In this document: piece after piece, positions 1 through 8,901 of the stretch | How positions within the stretch are numbered: position 1 is the first letter of the stretch | Layout of the letters: every line of letters starts with the position of its first letter | Assembly: GCA_020848545.1 (NCBI GenBank) | Contig: JADLHZ010000090.1 | Location: 62,001-126,000, forward strand | Length of the DNA: 64,000 nucleotides | Reading direction: 5' to 3' | From: Deltaproteobacteria bacterium | GTDB lineage: Bacteria; Myxococcota; JADLHZ01 | Position numbers and translations under genes: made by a program | The notes under the pieces: model-generated | What the model was told of the DNA's origin: nothing | What the model saw: the letters and a program-made list of their open reading frames with translations, nothing else | The model's database searches: none

Positions 1-1479
1 CGCTCGGCGCTCGTCTTCACGAACAAGCGCTTGATCGACGTGGCGCTCGAGCCGGTCTTGTTTTCGAGCAGCAGCGCGGTCGCCTCTGGGCCGGTCCGCA
101 CCCTCGCCCTCGAAGCCATCAAGACGAGCAAGCGCAGCTGGCTCTACGCGATGTTCAAGCTGCACAACAAAGAGGCGATCTATTATTCGCTCTTGCTCCC
201 GCGCAAAGCGAAGAAGCTCCTGTGGCCAGCGATCCAAGCGGCGCTGCCGTCCGGCCCCGTCGGCCTCGACGACTCGAAGGCGGGCTTCGTCGACCACTGC
301 CCGAGCTGCCTCGGCGAGCTGCCGAAGGCGAAGCTGACGGCGTGCTCGCATTGCCAAGCCGAGCTGCGCACGCAGGCGAAGGGCGCCCTCCTCGCGCTCG
401 CGTTCCCAGGTGCCGGCGCCTGGTACGCCGGCCGCAACAAGCTCGCCGCGACCCAGTTCTTCATCGAGCTCGCGCTCGTCGGCGTCGTCGCCACGCTGAT
501 CTTCGCGCTGCACGCGCCCCTCGCCGAGGTGGCGATGTTGGCCGCCGTCATCGTGTTCTTTGCCAAGCGCCAAGCCGCCCACGTGGCGTATCAGCTGTTG
601 AAGCGTCCGCTCGTCGCCGAAGGCCCGCGGAGAAATCCGCAGGGCACGCTGCTCATCGGCGGGGCCGCGAGCGCGCTCGTCGCCGCCGGGCTCGGCTTCT
701 TCGCGTACACGCAGTCGATCGAGCAGGACGGCTTCGCCAAGGATCTCGCCGCGGCGCAGACCGCCTATGACAACGAAAAGTACGACGAAGCGCTCGAGCC
801 CTTGAACAAGGCGCACGCCCGCCTCGGCAACGTCGAAGACAAGAAGCGCCTCGAGCTCTTCCTGCTCGAAGCGAAGAACGCGCGCGCGAAGCAGGACTTT
901 CAGGTCGCCAACCAGGCGTACACCGACGCCGTCGCGGTGCAGAAGGAGATCCTCGACAGCGCCGAGCCGCAGGACAAGAAGGCGCAGAAGCTCGCGCTCG
1001 CGAACCTCCACTACGATCAAGCTGATCTCCTTCGCCGCAACGATCAGAAGCTCGTCAGCAAGCAGAGCTACCAAGCGGCGCTCACGACCGTGGAAAAAGA
1101 CACCACCGTCGAAGCGATCGAGCTGAAGGGCAACTCGCACTACTTCCTCGGCGACATCGCGCTCGGCCAAAAGGACTTCAAGGTCGCGCTCAGCGAGTAC
1201 GAGCAAGCGTTCGCCGATCTGACGGCCGCCGAGAAACCGGACGGCGCGCTCGAGTCGCACCGGCAAGCGGCGCTCACCTTGGCCGACCTCGGCGAGATGA
1301 AGCGGGCGCTCAGCGAGTTCAACGGCGTCATGAAGGCCGCGGCGACGCTGGAGCTCGAAGCCGAGTACAAAGAGACGCTCGCCGGCGAGCTCAAGTGGCT
1401 GCAGAAAGAGAACGCGAAGGCCGCGCCAGCGAAGCAAGCGAAGCAGAGCAAGGGCAAGAAGAAGCAGGCGAAGCGCTAA
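1..1479 (+). CDS. Zinc-ribbon, membrane-anchored TPR protein (5' end outside window)
   Basis: Partial gene: the reading frame is already open at base 1, so the true start lies upstream. The first residues (FTNKRLIDV) resemble a bacterial PH-like or short membrane-binding domain (inference). A CPSC...CSHC zinc ribbon is coded at about 298-355. Hydrophobic helices follow at about 370-590 and 650-715. From about 760 the protein is a helical, Ala/Lys/Glu-rich array that looks like TPR repeats, and it ends in a very basic Lys/Gln tail. A cytoplasmic scaffold tethered to the membrane is plausible, but no specific function can be read. It converges on and overlaps the next, minus-strand gene by 4 bases. 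Confidence 0.75.
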   Translation, partial: RSALVFTNKRLIDVALEPVLFSSSSAVASGPVRTLALEAIKTSKRSWLYAMFKLHNKEAIYYSLLLPRKAKKLLWPAIQAALPSGPVGLDDSKAGFVDHCPSCLGELPKAKLTACSHCQAELRTQAKGALLALAFPGAGAWYAGRNKLAATQFFIELALVGVVATLIFALHAPLAEVAMLAAVIVFFAKRQAAHVAYQLLKRPLVAEGPRRNPQGTLLIGGAASALVAAGLGFFAYTQSIEQDGFAKDLAAAQTAYDNEKYDEALEPLNKAHARLGNVEDKKRLELFLLEAKNARAKQDFQVANQAYTDAVAVQKEILDSAEPQDKKAQKLALANLHYDQADLLRRNDQKLVSKQSYQAALTTVEKDTTVEAIELKGNSHYFLGDIALGQKDFKVALSEYEQAFADLTAAEKPDGALESHRQAALTLADLGEMKRALSEFNGVMKAAATLELEAEYKETLAGELKWLQKENAKAAPAKQAKQSKGKKKQAKR

Positions 1480-2042
1480 GGACCAGCGCCGAGCACGATG
1501 AGGCCGGTCTTCAGCTGCTTGATGACGGCCGGATCCTTCTCTTCCTTCAACCGGGTCCGCAGCAGATCGATCGCGACCTCTTTCTTCCGCGCCGTCTTCA
1601 CCACCGCCCCGACCGCCGCCACGCGCACGTTCGCGTCGACGTCCGACAAGGTCATCTGCACGCCGCCGACGTCGATGCCGGCCGGCTGCTCCTGGGCGTA
1701 GAGCATCACTTGCCGGCGCACATCGGGCGACGCGTCCATCAGCAAGAAGCGCAGGTCTTCCCACGCGCGTTTGATCGGCAACAGGCGATGGCCGAGCACG
1801 CAATGGGCCCGGCGCACGGGATCCTTGCTGCGCATCAGGTTCACGAGCTGCTTCTTCGGCTTCATCGCGATGAGCTTTTGCACCTCTTGGCCGAAGAGCG
1901 CTTCGTTTTGCTCGAGCCCGGCCTTCTCGATCGCCAGCATCTGCTTGGCGACCGCGAGATCTTCCGGGCTCTCCTCGTACGGCTTCATGTACTTCATGTA
2001 GTCCTGAGTCACGACGAAGCTCAGGAGTAGAACGACAGGCAC
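1476..2042 (-). CDS. Exported HEAT-like repeat protein
   Basis: 188 residues from a GTG start. The first 12 residues are hydrophobic (VVLLLSFVV), like a short signal peptide or anchor. The rest is helical and carries PBS/HEAT-like units, for example SKDPVRRAHC, ASPDVRRQVM and VDANVRVAAV, spaced about 30-40 residues apart. HEAT arrays usually bind partner proteins; no catalytic motif is visible. It is divergent from the MaoC-type gene 15 bp away and convergent with the TPR gene. Function unknown. Confidence 0.6.
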   Translation of the reverse strand: MPVVLLLSFVVTQDYMKYMKPYEESPEDLAVAKQMLAIEKAGLEQNEALFGQEVQKLIAMKPKKQLVNLMRSKDPVRRAHCVLGHRLLPIKRAWEDLRFLLMDASPDVRRQVMLYAQEQPAGIDVGGVQMTLSDVDANVRVAAVGAVVKTARKKEVAIDLLRTRLKEEKDPAVIKQLKTGLIVLGAGP

Positions 2043-2057
2043 GGCGCGACCCTCCGA

Positions 2058-2927
2058 GTGGACAGCAACGAGATCCTTCGGCTACAGGCTGCCGCCGTGA
2101 AGAGCAACAAGACTTGGTCGCAAACCCACGCCGTCACGAAGCAAGAGACCGTCGCCTATGCGCGCGCGACGAACGAAAAGAACGCGCGCTACGAGCAGGG
2201 CTCCGTGGCGCCGCCGATGTTCGCCGTCTTCCTCGAGATGCCGCCGCTGATGGCCGCGGTGAAGGATCCCGAGGTGATCGGCGATCCGAAGCGCTTCTTG
2301 CGCCTCTTGCACGGCGAGCACGACCTGCGCTGGCACGGCCCGCTGGTTCCCGGCGCGACCTACGAGACGATCGTGCGGGTTCAGAAGACCGAGACGAAGG
2401 GCTCGGGTGAGGTCATCACGCTCGGCCTCGATACGATCGATCAGGCGAGCAAGAAGCGCGTCGTCGAGACCGTGTCGACGATGTTCATCCGAAGCGAAAA
2501 GCCCGCGGAGCCCGGCGAGAAGAAGCCTGAAAGCGCCGAGAAGCCCGCCGAGCGCCAGCCGATCTTCGTCGCTCACGAGACCGTGGCCGCCGATCAGGCG
2601 CTCCGCTACGCCGACGCCTCTGGCGATCACAACCCGATCCACAAGGATCCCGAGGTCGCGAAGAAAGCCGGGCTGCCGGGCACGATCCTCCATGGCCTCT
2701 GCAGCCTCGCGTTCTGCCAAAAGGCGATCGTCGATCAGCTCTGCGGCGGCGATCCGGCGAAGCTGAAGCGCTTGAAAGTGCGTTTCACGAAGCCGGTGCT
2801 GATGGGGCAGACGATCGAGATCCGCGCCTTCGATCTCGAGACGAACGGCGGTGTTCGCACCATCGGCTACGACGCACGCGTCGGCTCGAGCGTCGTGCTC
2901 AAGGACGGCGTCGCCGAGATCGCCTAG
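2058..2927 (+). CDS. Double hot-dog MaoC-type enoyl-CoA hydratase-like protein
   Basis: 289 residues, GTG start. The N-terminal half (about 10-150) looks like a FAS1-type or degenerate hot-dog domain. After a Lys/Glu/Pro-rich linker (about 150-172), the C-terminal half is a classic MaoC dehydratase domain with the hydratase-2 signature YADASGDHNPIHKDP, whose Asp and His are the expected catalytic pair for adding water to (2E)-enoyl-CoA. This two-domain plan matches eukaryotic MFE-2 hydratase and bacterial R-specific enoyl-CoA hydratases. Beta-oxidation or polyketide/fatty-acid modification is likely. The stop is directly followed by the TTG start of the ABC transporter gene. Confidence 0.85.
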   Translation: MDSNEILRLQAAAVKSNKTWSQTHAVTKQETVAYARATNEKNARYEQGSVAPPMFAVFLEMPPLMAAVKDPEVIGDPKRFLRLLHGEHDLRWHGPLVPGATYETIVRVQKTETKGSGEVITLGLDTIDQASKKRVVETVSTMFIRSEKPAEPGEKKPESAEKPAERQPIFVAHETVAADQALRYADASGDHNPIHKDPEVAKKAGLPGTILHGLCSLAFCQKAIVDQLCGGDPAKLKRLKVRFTKPVLMGQTIEIRAFDLETNGGVRTIGYDARVGSSVVLKDGVAEIA

Positions 2928-4997
2928 TTGCTCCCCGTCCTCCTCTTCGTCATCTCTGCGGCCGCGAGCCCCGAGCCGCTGCGCGTGTGGCATGCCTACC
3001 GCGCCACCGAGGCGGAGATCTTCGGCGCGAACGTCGCCCACGAAGCGCCTGGCACCGTCGTCTCGCAGATCCCGTACGACAACTTGCAGTCGAAGCTGAT
3101 GCAAGCGCTCACCGCCGGCGTCGGCCCGGACCTCTTCGTCGCGCCGCACGAGCGCTTGGAGGACTGGTGGCGCTACTTGGATCCGGCGATCGAAGACGGC
3201 TCCGACGTCGAGGTCGCGAAGGCGGCGCTGCTGAAGGACGGCGTGCTCTACGGCCACCCGTATGCACTGAAGACGCTCGCGCTCATCCGTCACGCGAAGA
3301 TTGCGCCGGACCCCGTCGCCACCCTCGACGCGCTCGAAGCACTCGCGCCAGCCGGAGGGTTTGCGCTCGGCTACGACACGTCGAGCTTCTACTTTCACTC
3401 GCCCTTCTTCTTCGCAGCGTCGCCCGAGCTCTTCGACGGCGATCGTCTCGCGATCACGACGCCGGCGGCGCTCGCGAGCTTCCAATGGGTGCGCGAAGCG
3501 ACGCGGCGCGGGCGCTTTCTCAGCAAGGGGCTCGACCACACGCAGCTCGTGTCGCAGTTTCGCGCCGGCAAGATCGCCGCGTTGGTCGACGGGCCGTGGC
3601 TGCTCTCCGATCTCGACGACGCGAGGACGATCGCGCGGGTGCAGGCCTTGCCACCCTTCGTGCTCGACGGACGCAGCGTGACGCCCCGCCCCTTCGCGAC
3701 GATCGATGGTCTCTTCGTCGTCAAAGGGCCGCGCGCCAAAGAGGCCCACGCGCTCGCGATCGCGCTGCAGGGTGAAGCGCACTGCCGCGAGCGCACCGAG
3801 ATCGCGCGGCAGCTCCCGGCGCTCGAGCGTTGCCGCGCCTTGCTCAGCGACGCCGACGCTCCGCTCCTCGGCCCGTTCTTCGACCAGCTGAAGCACGCGA
3901 CCGCGATGCCGACGACGCGGGCCATGGGCACGGCCTGGCTGCCGCTGAAGGACATGCTCAGCTTCGCCGTCGCGACCGATGAACCTTTGCGCGTCGCGGC
4001 CGAGAAGTCCGCGCGCGCGTTCGATCGCCTGATGCTGCCGGACCGTGCGGCGCCGATCTGGCTCGACGTCGTCGTCATCGCCGCCCTCGGCGCCTTCGTC
4101 CTCTGGCGGATCCTGCGCGCGCGGCGCACGGCCAGCGAGCGCGGCGCCCGCCCCACCACGGTGCTCGCGCTCTTCGGTCCCACCGCGGCGTTCGTCGTCG
4201 TGTTCCTGCTGGTGCCGCTGGCGATGGGCAGCGCGCTCGCGTTCTTCTCTCACGACGCCGGCGTGTATCGCTGGGTAGGCGTCGGCAACTTCATCGGGCT
4301 CCTCTCGCACGGCGCGTTCTACACGACGCTGCTCGTGACGATCGCATGGACGGTGGTCAACTTGGCCATCCACGCGACCCTAGGCATCGCCTTGGCGCTT
4401 GCGCTCGATCATCCCCGCGTGCGCTTGAAGCGGTGGTTTCGCGCGCTGCTCATTCTTCCGTGGGCGATCCCGAACTACATCTCGGCGCTCGTCTTTCACA
4501 ACTTGTTCAACTTCGAGCTCGGCGCGATCAACGGCACGCTGGCCGCGCTCGGGCTTGCGCGGGTCGACTGGTTCGGGTCGTTCCTCACCTCGTTCACCGC
4601 CAACGTCACCGCCAACGCGTGGCTCGGCTTTCCCTTCGTCATGATCGTGACGCTCGGCGCGCTGCAGAGCATCGACAAGAGCCTCGCCGAAGCCATGCGG
4701 CTCGACGGCGCCGGCGCGTGGCAGCGCTTTCGCCATCTCACCTTGCCGAGCATCGCGCCGGTGATCGCCCCGGCCATGATCCTCTCGGCGATCTGGACCT
4801 TCAACATGTTCAACATCATCTTCCTCGTCTCGTGCGGTGAGCCGCGGGGCGAGACCGACATCTTGATCAGCGAGGCGTACCGGTGGGCGTTCACGCGCGG
4901 CGCCCGCTACGGCTACGCCGCGGCGTACTGCGCGGCGATCTTCGCGTTCTTGCAGCTCCTCACCTGGTTGAAGGACCGCGGAGCGAAGCATGCGTAA
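2928..4997 (+). CDS. ABC sugar importer: substrate-binding protein fused to MalF-type permease
   Basis: 689 residues, TTG start directly after the upstream stop. Residues 1-15 are a signal-like segment. About 18-365 match a family 1 extracellular solute-binding protein (WHAYRATE at the mature N-terminus, GPDLFVAPHERL). A first membrane helix at about 375-395 is followed by a MalF-type permease with the EAA loop EAMRLDGAGAWQRF near 585-600. In Escherichia coli MalE and MalF are separate proteins; here they form one chain. The gene overlaps the MalG-like permease by 8 bases. No ABC ATPase gene is in the window, so it must be coded elsewhere. The substrate is probably a sugar or polyol (family-level inference). 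Confidence 0.88.
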   Translation: MLPVLLFVISAAASPEPLRVWHAYRATEAEIFGANVAHEAPGTVVSQIPYDNLQSKLMQALTAGVGPDLFVAPHERLEDWWRYLDPAIEDGSDVEVAKAALLKDGVLYGHPYALKTLALIRHAKIAPDPVATLDALEALAPAGGFALGYDTSSFYFHSPFFFAASPELFDGDRLAITTPAALASFQWVREATRRGRFLSKGLDHTQLVSQFRAGKIAALVDGPWLLSDLDDARTIARVQALPPFVLDGRSVTPRPFATIDGLFVVKGPRAKEAHALAIALQGEAHCRERTEIARQLPALERCRALLSDADAPLLGPFFDQLKHATAMPTTRAMGTAWLPLKDMLSFAVATDEPLRVAAEKSARAFDRLMLPDRAAPIWLDVVVIAALGAFVLWRILRARRTASERGARPTTVLALFGPTAAFVVVFLLVPLAMGSALAFFSHDAGVYRWVGVGNFIGLLSHGAFYTTLLVTIAWTVVNLAIHATLGIALALALDHPRVRLKRWFRALLILPWAIPNYISALVFHNLFNFELGAINGTLAALGLARVDWFGSFLTSFTANVTANAWLGFPFVMIVTLGALQSIDKSLAEAMRLDGAGAWQRFRHLTLPSIAPVIAPAMILSAIWTFNMFNIIFLVSCGEPRGETDILISEAYRWAFTRGARYGYAAAYCAAIFAFLQLLTWLKDRGAKHA

Positions 4998-5799
4998 GCA
5001 TTGGCTCACGGCCGCCTTGCACGCCGCGCTCGCGCTGGCGACGGCCGTCGTCCTCTATCCGGTGCTGTGGATCGTGAAGATCGCGCTGACCAACGATCCG
5101 AGCGCGAGCCTGGCGAGTGGCGACCCCTCGCTTTCACCGACCGTGGCCTTGCTCTCTGGCCGCTTCAGCCGCGCGCTCGTCGTGAGCGCCATCGTGTCGC
5201 TGGCGGCGACGCTGCTCGGCCTCGTCTTCGCGACGACCGGCGCCTTCGCCCTCTCGCGCCTGCGCTTCTCCGGCCGCGCCGTGTCGCTGCGCGCGCTCTT
5301 GCTCACGCAGATGTTCCCGAGCCTCTTGATGAGCGTGCCGCTCTACTTGATCTTGAAGTGGCTCGGCCTGCTCGGCACGCTCTCCGGCCTGGTCATCGTC
5401 TACTCGACGGTGAGCGTTCCGTTCTGCGTCTGGATGCTGAAGGGCTTCTTCGACGCGCTGCCAACGGCGCTCGACGAAGCGGCCAAGCTCGACGGCGCCA
5501 GCGAGCTGCAGATCTTTCGCCGGGTGGCGCTCCCGCTCGTGCGCCCTGGGATCGCGGTCACTGGGCTCTACGCCTTCATGGGCGCGTGGAACGAGTACAT
5601 CCTCGCGGCCACGTTTCTGAGTCGCGACGAGAGCTATACGGCGCCCGTGGTGCTGAAGAGCCTCGTCAACGACTTCGGCGCAGCGTGGGGAGAGTTCGCC
5701 GCGGGATCGCTCATCGTCAGCGTGCCGGTGATGCTCGTGTTCTTCGTGCTCGAGCGCCACTTGGTGAGCGGGCTCGTACAAGGCGGGGTCAAGGAATAG
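4990..5799 (+). CDS. ABC sugar importer, MalG-type inner-membrane permease
   Basis: 269 residues with about six hydrophobic helices and the binding-protein-dependent permease EAA loop DEAAKLDGASELQIFRR near 155-172, followed by PLVRPGI. Length and topology fit MalG/LacG-type permeases. It overlaps the fused binding protein/permease gene by 8 bases, so the two are translationally coupled and surely form the membrane channel together. A shared MsmX/MalK-like ATPase from elsewhere is needed for energy. It converges with the heavy-metal efflux operon 3 bp downstream. Confidence 0.9.
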   Translation: MRKHWLTAALHAALALATAVVLYPVLWIVKIALTNDPSASLASGDPSLSPTVALLSGRFSRALVVSAIVSLAATLLGLVFATTGAFALSRLRFSGRAVSLRALLLTQMFPSLLMSVPLYLILKWLGLLGTLSGLVIVYSTVSVPFCVWMLKGFFDALPTALDEAAKLDGASELQIFRRVALPLVRPGIAVTGLYAFMGAWNEYILAATFLSRDESYTAPVVLKSLVNDFGAAWGEFAAGSLIVSVPVMLVFFVLERHLVSGLVQGGVKE

Positions 5800-5802
5800 C
5801 GC

Positions 5803-8800
5803 TCAGGTCGTCTCCTCATGAGCCTTTCGTCGGTACAAGAGCGGCAGCAGCACGAGGGTGAGGAAGGTCGCGCTGAGGATCCCACCGATGACCACTGTGG
5901 CGAGCGGTCGCTGCACTTCACTGCCGGGCGCGGTCGACAGCGCCGTCGGAACGAAGCCGAGCGCCGCCACGAACGCGGTCATCAGCACCGGTCGCAAGCG
6001 CATCCGCGCGGCGATGAACGCGACGTCGGCGCCGCCACCTTCGCGTTCCAGCTTGGCGATGAACGCGAGCAGCACGAGCGCGTTCAGCACCGACACGCCG
6101 AGGAGAGCAATGAAGCCGATCGCCGCGGAGATCGAGAACGGGATGGCGCGCGCCGCAAGGAGGAGCACGCCGCCGATCACGGCAAATGGCACCGACGCGA
6201 GCACGAGCGCGACGCGCCGCGCCGATCGGAGCGCGAGCCAGAGGAGCAGCGCGATGCCGAAGAGCGCCGCCGGCACGACGAACGCGAGCCGCACCTTGGC
6301 CTCTGCGTAGTGCTGGAACTGACCGCCCCACTCCACCCGATACCCGACGGGCAGGCGCACGCGCTCATGCACACGTCGCGTCGCAGCCGCGACGACCGAG
6401 ACGAGGTCCTGACCGCGCACGTTCAGCTCGACGATCAGCCGGCGCGAACCGCTCGATCGATCGACCGCCGCGGGCCCCGGCTCGAGCGCGACGCTGGCCA
6501 CGTCACCGAGCGGCACCAACTGCCCGGTGATCGCTTTGAGCGGCAGCGCGCGCAAAGTGTCGATGTCGCCCGAGAAGCCGTGCGCCGTCAGCACGACGAT
6601 CGCGAAGCGCCGCTCGCCTTCGAGCACCTCGCCCACCCGATGGCCGACGGCGAGCGTCTCGGTGACCTCGTTGATGTCGTCGATCGTCAGGCCGTAGCGC
6701 GCGAGCTTCTGGCGATCCGGAGTGATCGTCAAATAGCGCAAGCCCGCGACTTGCTCCACGCGCACGTCCTCGGCGCCTGGGATCGTGCGCAGCTCAACGG
6801 CCACCGCGTCGCCGAGCGATCGCAAGACCTCCAGGTCCTGGCCGTAGATGATCGCCGCGACATCGGAGCGCACGCCGGCGAGCAGCTCGTTCGTGCGCAT
6901 TTGGATCGGCTGCGAGATGCCGGCCGAGATCTCGGGGACGAAGCGCAGCGCGAGGTCGGACATCTCTTGCGCGAGATCGGCCTTGGTCTTCCCTGGCCGC
7001 CATTCGCGCTGCGGCTTCAGGCGCACGTAGACGTCGGATTGCTCCAGGCCCATCGGGTCCGTGGCGATCTCGGGGGCACCGGCGCGGGCGACCACCTCGA
7101 GGACCTCCGGAACGTGCTCTTTGAGCACCCGCGAGAAACGCATGTCGGTCGCCACCGATTCACTGAGCGCGACGCCGGGTAAGCGCCGCGCCTCGATGAC
7201 GAGGTCGCCTTCGTCGAGCTGCGGCACGAACTCGGCGCCCAGGCGGGCGGCGATGACGCCGGTCGCGACGAGCACGACGAAGAGGCCGCCGACGACCACG
7301 GTCCGCCGCCGCCTCACGCCAGAAAGCACGCGCTCGAAGAGCCGCTCAGCCAGGAGAAAGATGCGCGTCTCACGAGCCTCCGGGCGCGGTGCAATAACGT
7401 AGCTCGCGAGGACAGGCACCACGGTCAACGACAGCACGAAGGCGCCAGCGAGCGCGAAGAGCACGGTCGTCGCCATCGGCCGAAACAGCTTTCCTTCGAC
7501 GCCGACGAGGCCGAGGATCGGCAGGTACACGACGGCGATGATCAGCTCGCCGTAGAAGCTCGCCGCACGCACTTCCAGCGTCGCCGCTTCGGTCGTCTCG
7601 ACGCGCTCGGCGGCGGTGAGCGGACGGCCGAGCGATCGCACGCGCTCGAGCATCCGCCGCGAGGTGTTCTCGACGATGATCACGGCGCCGTCGACGAGCA
7701 AGCCGAAGTCGATCGCGCCAAGGCTCATCAGGTTGCCGCTGACCCCGAACGCGCGCATGCACGCCACCGCAAAGAGCAGGGCCAACGGGATCACTGCGGC
7801 CACGACGAGGCCAGCGCGCAAGTCGCCGAGCAGCAAGAAGAGCACGAAGATGACGAGCAGCGCGCCTTCGGCGAGGTTGACGGCGACGGTCTCAATCGTT
7901 CGATCGACGAGGGCGGAGCGATCGTAGAACGCGCTGATCTTCGTCCCGGCCGGCAGCGACGGCTGCAGCGCGGCGAGCTTCTGCTTGACCGCGCTCGTCA
8001 CGACACGCGCGTTTTCGCCGAGCAGCATCATGACGACCCCGACGACCACCTCCCTCTTTCCGTCCTTGCTCGCTGCGCCGAGCCGCAAGCGCGGGCCGAA
8101 GCGCACCTCGCCGACGGTGCCCAAGGTGATCGGGACGCCCTGCTTCGTGGCGCCGACGACGACGCGCCGCAGATCGTCGAGGCTCGAGACGAGGCCGCGG
8201 GTGCCGATGACGAAGTGCTCGCGCGCGTGCTCGATGTAGCCGCCGCCGGCGTTGGCGTTCGCCTTCTCCATCGCGCGCACGATCTCGGCGATCGACAAGC
8301 CCGACGCCTGCAACCGCAACGGATCGAGCACCACCTGGTACTCGCGATCTTCGCCGCCGAAGGTGTTCACCTCGCTGACGCCACGGATCGTGCGCAGCGC
8401 CGGCGCGATCGTCCAGTCGAGGAGCTCTTCCAACTGCATCGGCGTCAGCGCGTCGTTCTCGATGACGAACTGGTAGATCTCGCCGAGCCCCGTGGTCACC
8501 GGCGCCAGCTCCGGACGGCCAAAGCGTGCGTTCACCGTGTGATCGACCTCGCGCAGGCGTTCGCTCACCAGTTGCCGTGCGAAGTACATGTCGGTCCCGT
8601 CGTCGAAGCCGATCGTCACGACCGAGAGCCCGTACTTCGAGATCGAGCGCAGCTCGTTCGAGCGGGGAATGCCGGCCATCGCGCGCTCGACCGGCACGGT
8701 CACGTACTGCTCGACCTCGACCGGCGAGAGCGCGGGGGCCGTGGTGATCACCTGCACCTGCACGTTGGTGATGTCCGGAACCGCGTCGATCGGCAGGGTC

Positions 8801-8901
8801 ACGGCGCTGCGCACGCCGACGAGGACCAAGGCAAGCGCCGCCGCGAGCACAAACACCCTGTGGCGCAGCGACCAAGCGACGGCAGCGGCGAGCGCGCTCA
8901 T
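5803..8901 (-). CDS. czcA: Heavy-metal efflux RND pump (CzcA/CnrA type)
   Basis: 1032 residues, the normal length for HME-RND pumps. The protein runs from MSALAAAVAWSLRHRVF through helix 1, the porter domain, helices 2-7, a second porter domain and helices 8-12. Helix 4 (around residue 400) carries AIDFGLLVDGAVIIVEN, the DFGxxxDGA...EN signature of divalent-cation pumps (Co, Zn, Cd, Ni), unlike the Cu/Ag CusA pattern. It drives proton-coupled metal export across the envelope with CzcB and CzcC. The ATG overlaps the czcB stop (ATGA). The open frame continues upstream past this ATG, but there it only overlaps czcB. Confidence 0.95.
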   Translation of the reverse strand: MSALAAAVAWSLRHRVFVLAAALALVLVGVRSAVTLPIDAVPDITNVQVQVITTAPALSPVEVEQYVTVPVERAMAGIPRSNELRSISKYGLSVVTIGFDDGTDMYFARQLVSERLREVDHTVNARFGRPELAPVTTGLGEIYQFVIENDALTPMQLEELLDWTIAPALRTIRGVSEVNTFGGEDREYQVVLDPLRLQASGLSIAEIVRAMEKANANAGGGYIEHAREHFVIGTRGLVSSLDDLRRVVVGATKQGVPITLGTVGEVRFGPRLRLGAASKDGKREVVVGVVMMLLGENARVVTSAVKQKLAALQPSLPAGTKISAFYDRSALVDRTIETVAVNLAEGALLVIFVLFLLLGDLRAGLVVAAVIPLALLFAVACMRAFGVSGNLMSLGAIDFGLLVDGAVIIVENTSRRMLERVRSLGRPLTAAERVETTEAATLEVRAASFYGELIIAVVYLPILGLVGVEGKLFRPMATTVLFALAGAFVLSLTVVPVLASYVIAPRPEARETRIFLLAERLFERVLSGVRRRRTVVVGGLFVVLVATGVIAARLGAEFVPQLDEGDLVIEARRLPGVALSESVATDMRFSRVLKEHVPEVLEVVARAGAPEIATDPMGLEQSDVYVRLKPQREWRPGKTKADLAQEMSDLALRFVPEISAGISQPIQMRTNELLAGVRSDVAAIIYGQDLEVLRSLGDAVAVELRTIPGAEDVRVEQVAGLRYLTITPDRQKLARYGLTIDDINEVTETLAVGHRVGEVLEGERRFAIVVLTAHGFSGDIDTLRALPLKAITGQLVPLGDVASVALEPGPAAVDRSSGSRRLIVELNVRGQDLVSVVAAATRRVHERVRLPVGYRVEWGGQFQHYAEAKVRLAFVVPAALFGIALLLWLALRSARRVALVLASVPFAVIGGVLLLAARAIPFSISAAIGFIALLGVSVLNALVLLAFIAKLEREGGGADVAFIAARMRLRPVLMTAFVAALGFVPTALSTAPGSEVQRPLATVVIGGILSATFLTLVLLPLLYRRKAHEETT

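Noticed and set aside
2082-4373. Minus-strand open frame of 763 codons
   Set aside because: Antisense to the MaoC-type and ABC genes, Arg/His/Glu-rich with no family; an effect of high GC.
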